From JANNGC01 sp043758205 (lineage in GTDB: Bacteria; Verrucomicrobiota; Verrucomicrobiia; Limisphaerales; SIBH01): DNA of 17,573 nucleotides. The DNA lies in assembly GCA_043758205.1 (NCBI GenBank), contig JAYVNY010000218.1:1-17573 (forward strand). The letters are read 5' to 3'. Shown piece after piece: positions 14,266 through 17,573 of this stretch. Position 1 is the first letter of the stretch; every line of letters starts with the position of its first letter. The position numbers were made by a program, and so were the translations under genes. The notes under the pieces are model-generated. The model was not told the DNA's origin. It worked only from the letters and a program-made list of their open reading frames with translations, and ran no database searches.

Positions 14266-14340
14266 AACAGAAGCAAAAAAAGGAAACGAAGCGGCTGCCG
14301 GAGACAGGGCAATTCTTCGTTTCCTTCGTTTGCTTCTGTT
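14266..14340. repeat. Long imperfect hairpin between the two last ureide genes
   Basis: 26-bp arms (14266-14291 and 14315-14340) are reverse complements at 24 of 26 positions, with a 23-bp loop. The arms are purine-rich on one side (AACAGAAGC, GGAAACGAAG). It fills most of the 112-bp space between the aminohydrolase stop and the M20 start. As RNA it would make a stable stem that could protect or attenuate the transcript; as DNA it looks like a dispersed repeat. Confidence 0.8.
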
Positions 14341-14360
14341 CATTTCTGCAGCAGTCCAGT

Positions 14361-15107
14361 TCATCCCAGCGGCGCGCGGTTCACATCCTTGTAGTAGATG
14401 TAGCTCGCGGACGTCTTGCCCATCGCCACGAACCACTGCGGGCAATACGGGGCCATCCAAATCACGTCGCCCGCCGTCACCGGATGGTAGTCCGCGTCGA
14501 GCCGATACACGCCCTGGCCGCGCAGCATCACGAGGCCGTGCTCCATGATGTGTGTCTCGACGAACGGCAGCGTCGCGCCGGGCTGGTAGGTGAAAATGTT
14601 CACCGCCATGTCGTACTCGGGCTGATCGGGCAGGAGGACTTGCAGCCGCGCGTCGTCGTTTCCGAGGAAGGGATTACCCGGCACGCTCGTCTCATGACCG
14701 ACACCGGGGCCGGGTTTGTTCGCGCCCGCCAGCGGTTCGAAACGCTTTTGGAAAATCAGAAGCTGCGTCCCTGGTTCGGCACCGTGGAAATGAAAATCGT
14801 GATTGGCCGGCACGAAGGCGTAGCTGCCCGCCGTCAGTGAATGTTGCGCACCGCCGAGTTTCACGGAGCATTTTCCCTGGAGGACATAGACGAAACACTC
14901 GTTCACGCCGGCGTTGCCTTTGCCTTCACCAGCCGCCTCCAGCGTGATGAGGAACTGGCAGAACTTCGCGCCCAGCGCCGGGGAAATCTGGATGATGCAC
15001 ACGCATTTGCTCCAGCCCGGAAGGTAGCTCGGCACGAATCCCGCCGGCGTGCGCAGCGCGTAGCGTTCTTTCACCACATCGCGGGTTGATCCAAATAGTT
15101 CGCTCAT
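14361..15107 (-). CDS. (S)-ureidoglycine aminohydrolase, bicupin
   Basis: 248-residue bicupin that should convert (S)-ureidoglycine to (S)-ureidoglycolate with release of ammonia. The C-terminal cupin carries the manganese-site pattern of this family: Glu184, His186 and His190 in FVETHIMEHGLVMLRGQG, and Gln224 in MAPYCPQWF. The N-terminal cupin (about 60-120: NECFVYVLQGKCSVKLGG, AGSYAFVPANHDFHFHG) has no full metal set. Length and motifs fit UGHY/AllE rather than a general cupin. The ATG at 15107 overlaps the allantoinase TGA as ATGA, so the two are translationally coupled; the longer frame to 15464 is an artefact reading into the allantoinase gene. Location is cytoplasmic; no signal peptide is present. 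Confidence 0.9.
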   Translation of the reverse strand: MSELFGSTRDVVKERYALRTPAGFVPSYLPGWSKCVCIIQISPALGAKFCQFLITLEAAGEGKGNAGVNECFVYVLQGKCSVKLGGAQHSLTAGSYAFVPANHDFHFHGAEPGTQLLIFQKRFEPLAGANKPGPGVGHETSVPGNPFLGNDDARLQVLLPDQPEYDMAVNIFTYQPGATLPFVETHIMEHGLVMLRGQGVYRLDADYHPVTAGDVIWMAPYCPQWFVAMGKTSASYIYYKDVNRAPLG

Positions 15108-16555
15108 CGCTGCGGTTTTAACAGACGACCTGCGGGCGTCGCGACAATTTTGCCATCGTGGAAAATCGTGCGCCCGCGCAGCAGGGTCCTCACGATTCGT
15201 CCGCGCAGTTTTCTTCCGGCGTAGGGCGTTTGTTGGTGGCGATAGAAAAGTTCCTCCCGCTTCACTTCGAACTCCGCGCGCAAATCCACCAGCGCGAGGT
15301 CGGCGTCGCAGCCCGCTTCGATCCGTCCTTTCGTGGGCGGCAATGCGAAGCGAGTGGCGACATTTCGCGATAGCAAATCGCTGAGGTGCGACAGCACCGC
15401 CGTAGTGGGACTGGTGCCCTCGCCAGTCATAGTCCAGCAGGCGCCCCTGTCCGCTGAACTGCAAGCGGGGGCGCTTGCAAGACTCGAGACAGGCGGGGGC
15501 GCCTGTCCCACTAGCTTGGTCAGCAACAGCGGCAGCGTGTGCTGCACGCCCGAGATGCCGCCCCAGACTTGGAAGAAGTTCGCGTCCGTCTTCATGCCCG
15601 GCGGCGACGGCGAATGATCCGAGTCAATGGTGTCCACTTCCCCGGCCAGCACGCGCGCCCAGAGTTCGGCTTGCTCGCGAGCGGAGCGCAGTGGCGGCGC
15701 GCACTTCGCGACCGCGCCGAGTTTTTCCATGTCATCCTCGGTGAGCGTGAGGTAGTGCGGGCAAGTCTCCGCGCTCACGTTCACGCCGCGCCGCTTCGCT
15801 TCCGTAATGAGTTGAATCCCGGCGCTGGAACTGACGTGAACGACATGCAACGCGCAGCCCGTCTCGCCCGCGAGATCGAGGGCGCGGCGAATGGCGTCGA
15901 GCTCCGCCGCGATGGGCCGCGAGTCGAGATAGTCACGGACGGATGTTTTGTTGGCGGCGATGCGCTCCTGCGCCAGCGCGTTGGTCATAGCCTCGCTCTC
16001 GGCGTGGACGGCGACGGGCAGCTTCAAGGCCGCCGCGCGCTTCATGCCTGCGCGCAACGTGGCTTCATCGGCGCGCGAAAAATCTTCGATGCCGCTGTTC
16101 GCCATGAAGGCCTTGAAGCCGATGACGCCGCAGGCCGCGAGTTCCTCCAGGCGATCGACATTTTCTGGAACCAACCCGCCCCACAGCGCAAAGTCAGTGA
16201 GCGAGTTTTTCTCAGCCGCGGCGAGTTTCAACCGGAAGCTCTCTGCGTCCAGGGTCGGCGGATGCGCGTTGAGCGGCATGTCGAAAAACATCGTGCCGCC
16301 GCCCGCCGCCAGTGCGCGCGAGCCAGTTTCGATGCCTTCCCAATCGGTGCGACCCGGTTCGTTGAAGTGAACGTGCGCGTCAATGACACCGGGGAAAATG
16401 TGCAAACCCGTGGCGATAATTTCTTCGCGTGCCGTCCCTGGAAGTTGCGGGCCCAGCGCGACAATTATTTCACCCGACACCGCCACATCCGCTTCCTTCA
16501 GCCCGGTCGAAGTCACCACCGTTCCGCCGCGCAGAATGAGATCGTAGTCAGGCAT
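15104..16555 (-). CDS. allB: Allantoinase, carrying an in-frame palindromic insertion
   Basis: 483-residue amidohydrolase that opens allantoin to allantoate. Metal and catalytic residues are visible: His61 and His63 (DAHVHFNEPG), Lys148 (GFKAFMANSG, the carbamylated lysine), His184 (VAVHAES), His240 (HVVHVSS) and Asp313 (TIDSDHSPSPPG). The GRIEAGCDADLALVDL block (410-425) closes the metal-dependent hydrolase fold. Allantoinases are usually near 450 residues; the excess corresponds to residues 348-385, which are encoded by a 111-bp palindromic repeat rather than by family sequence. All catalytic residues lie before the insert, so the enzyme may still work. The ATG at 16555 has AAAGG about seven bases upstream and begins the typical YDLILRGGTVV strand. 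It is coupled to the next gene by ATGA. Dihydropyrimidinase-type relatives are possible, but the neighbours strongly favour allantoinase. Confidence 0.92.
   Translation of the reverse strand: MPDYDLILRGGTVVTSTGLKEADVAVSGEIIVALGPQLPGTAREEIIATGLHIFPGVIDAHVHFNEPGRTDWEGIETGSRALAAGGGTMFFDMPLNAHPPTLDAESFRLKLAAAEKNSLTDFALWGGLVPENVDRLEELAACGVIGFKAFMANSGIEDFSRADEATLRAGMKRAAALKLPVAVHAESEAMTNALAQERIAANKTSVRDYLDSRPIAAELDAIRRALDLAGETGCALHVVHVSSSAGIQLITEAKRRGVNVSAETCPHYLTLTEDDMEKLGAVAKCAPPLRSAREQAELWARVLAGEVDTIDSDHSPSPPGMKTDANFFQVWGGISGVQHTLPLLLTKLVGQAPPPVSSLASAPACSSADRGACWTMTGEGTSPTTAVLSHLSDLLSRNVATRFALPPTKGRIEAGCDADLALVDLRAEFEVKREELFYRHQQTPYAGRKLRGRIVRTLLRGRTIFHDGKIVATPAGRLLKPQR
15403..15513. repeat. 111-bp palindromic element inside the allantoinase gene
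   Basis: Perfect 9-bp terminal inverted repeats (TAGTGGGAC at 15403-15411 and GTCCCACTA at 15505-15513) enclose three internal hairpins: 15409-15414 with 15423-15428, 15461-15466 with 15473-15478, and 15488-15494 with 15501-15507. The element is exactly 37 codons long and leaves the reading frame open. The encoded stretch is Pro/Ser/Ala/Cys-rich and unlike the rest of the protein. Confidence 0.8.
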
Positions 16556-16614
16556 GAAAGCCTTTCGCCACGGTGGGATTGATGGCTCGAAGTAATTTCC
16601 AAACAGGCGGGTGG

Positions 16615-16722
16615 CCAGGTAGGGCGTCGCTCTCCTCAGCGCGCCGGGGTGAGGCGTGAGCAAGTCCGTGAACCTGCTTCCGATTCCGGCGCGGCGCGGT
16701 GAGGACACCACTCCCTACCTGG
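16615..16722. repeat. 108-bp inverted-repeat element upstream of allantoinase
   Basis: CCAGGTAGGG at 16615-16624 is matched by CCCTACCTGG at 16713-16722; inside these, TCCTCA-type and GCGCGCCG-type segments also recur in opposite sense, though imperfectly. The size is close to that of the element in the allantoinase gene, but the sequence differs, so it is a separate family. It lies in the 332-bp gap between the two ureide genes. Confidence 0.68.
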
Positions 16723-16784
16723 CTGCGGACTTTGAGAACTTCGTTGGGCCATCGGGCCGCTGCGAGCAAAGCACAAGAAAACCT

Positions 16785-16851
16785 GTTCCCGGGGATTTGG
16801 GGCGGACGGGGATGGAAAATAGAATCCCTGTCCGCCCCTAATCCCCGGGAC
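16785..16851 (-). terminator. Very long hairpin after the partial M20 gene, possible terminator
   Basis: The arms 16785-16813 and 16824-16851 are nearly perfect reverse complements (about 28 bp, few mismatches) with a 10-bp loop. On the minus strand the stem is followed by AGGTTTTCTTG, and on the plus strand by AATTTTCTGG, so it could end transcription in either direction. It is also long enough to be another palindromic repeat. It would separate the upstream M20 gene from allantoinase unless read-through occurs. Confidence 0.5.
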
Positions 16852-16887
16852 AATTTTCTGGCCGTGACAAATCCAAAATCTCTTTGG

Positions 16888-17573
16888 TCAAGCATGGCGT
16901 TCGGCGAGGAGTTGGAGGAAGTCGTGCATCACGTCGAGCGCCACGGCCACGTCTTCAATGCGCGCGGATTCATCCGGGTGATGGCTGAGGCCGTCGCGGC
17001 ATTGGACGAAGAGCATCACGGCGGGAGTGATTTTTCCGAGGATCGCCGCGTCGTGGCCCGCGCCGCTGGGCAGTTCGATGACTTCAGGCTGATGATTTTC
17101 CACCGCGCTTTTCAGCAGCGCGGTGAGTTCTAGATCACACGGCACGGAGGCGGTTTCCATCACCGTTTCCCACAAGACAAACACGCCGCGCCGCCGTCTG
17201 ATGGCTCCCGCCGCGCTTTGCAAATATTGCCCGGCCTCCTGCCGCGTCGCGTCCTCCTGATGGCGCACGTCGAGCGTGAGCCTCGCCTCGCCGGGGATGA
17301 CGTTGCTCGCACCGGGCGCGACCTGAATCTGGCCCACGGTCGCGACGAGTCCCGCGATGGAACTCGCGTGCGCCTCCACGACTGAGATGAATTCCGCCGC
17401 CGCACACAAGGCGTCGCGCCGCAAGTTCATCGGAGTAGTGCCCGCGTGGCCCGCCTGGCTGGTGAAACGAATCTTCACGCGGCTCTGGCCCGCGATGGCC
17501 GTCACGACGCCGACAGCGTCATGAGCCTGCGCCAGCACCGGCCCTTGCTCGATGTGAACTTCCGCGTAGCCGA
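16888..17573 (-). CDS. M20-family amidohydrolase, probable allantoate amidohydrolase (5' end outside window)
   Basis: The last 227 residues are visible; the frame remains open to the window edge, and by comparison with the other M20 gene about 190 N-terminal residues lie beyond it. Visible motifs are EVHIEQGPVL (metal ligand His and substrate loop), AGHAGTTPMNLRRDAL (dimer-interface His), PGASNVIPGEARLTLDVRH, SGAGHDAAI, and SHHPDES near the C-terminus (metal ligand His). The HAGTTPM and SGAGHDA forms fit allantoate amidohydrolase or N-carbamoyl-amino-acid hydrolases. With allantoinase next in line, conversion of allantoate to ureidoglycine is the best assignment. The apparent start at 17538 is an internal GTG and is not used. 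Confidence 0.85.
   Translation of the reverse strand, partial: GYAEVHIEQGPVLAQAHDAVGVVTAIAGQSRVKIRFTSQAGHAGTTPMNLRRDALCAAAEFISVVEAHASSIAGLVATVGQIQVAPGASNVIPGEARLTLDVRHQEDATRQEAGQYLQSAAGAIRRRRGVFVLWETVMETASVPCDLELTALLKSAVENHQPEVIELPSGAGHDAAILGKITPAVMLFVQCRDGLSHHPDESARIEDVAVALDVMHDFLQLLAERHA

Noticed and set aside
15403..15513. TA target duplication at the ends of the allantoinase element
   Set aside because: TA occurs on both sides, but a TA-duplicating insertion would add 109 bp and break the frame; it cannot be claimed without a comparison sequence.
15539..16582. 347-codon plus-strand open frame over allantoinase
   Set aside because: It is antisense to a well-supported enzyme and has no recognisable motif.

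Overview
The window looks like chromosomal DNA from a GC-rich Verrucomicrobiota bacterium (Pedosphaera/Limisphaerales-like). This is inferred from gene content, not from a marker gene. The indicators are a Tat-exported DUF1552 protein, a DUF4912 protein, a cluster of tandem pseudopilins with a C-terminal DG-S motif, a secreted two-domain esterase, and many different short palindromic repeats in the gaps. No rRNA, tRNA, CRISPR array, transposase or phage gene was seen.

Layout. (1) 1-1741: acpP then fabF on the minus strand, with a recognisable promoter before acpP and a terminator-like hairpin between the two genes. (2) 1742-4452: a repeat-filled gap, then a DUF4912 protein and a solitary HsdR-N-like nuclease-fold protein on the plus strand. 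(3) 4453-5293: a large nested palindromic repeat followed by a RelB/RelE-type toxin-antitoxin pair. (4) 5387-8848: a DUF1552 Tat protein and a secreted esterase on the minus strand. (5) 8849-10232: a palindromic repeat and an RsmB/NOL1-type RNA methyltransferase on the plus strand. (6) 10268-12756: a minus-strand run of three paralogous pseudopilins joined by ATGA stop/start overlaps, a possible 37-residue linking ORF, and a membrane-anchored GspG-like protein. (7) 13004-17573: a minus-strand ureide (allantoin) degradation cluster running from the right edge leftwards: an M20 amidohydrolase (probable allantoate amidohydrolase, cut by the window edge), allantoinase, (S)-ureidoglycine aminohydrolase, and a second M20 amidohydrolase (probable ureidoglycolate amidohydrolase).

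How the genes work together. The ureide genes form a plausible complete route of the plant type: allantoin to allantoate, to ureidoglycine, to ureidoglycolate, to glyoxylate, releasing ammonia. The pseudopilins and the GspG-like protein look like one translationally coupled unit for a cell-envelope structure. acpP and fabF belong to fatty-acid synthesis.

The most unusual observations are a 111-bp palindromic element carried in frame inside the allantoinase gene; the coupled pseudopilin array, whose three copies have diverged at the prepilin cleavage site; and the large number of different palindromic repeat families in one short window. All family assignments come from reading motifs by eye; no database search was run.
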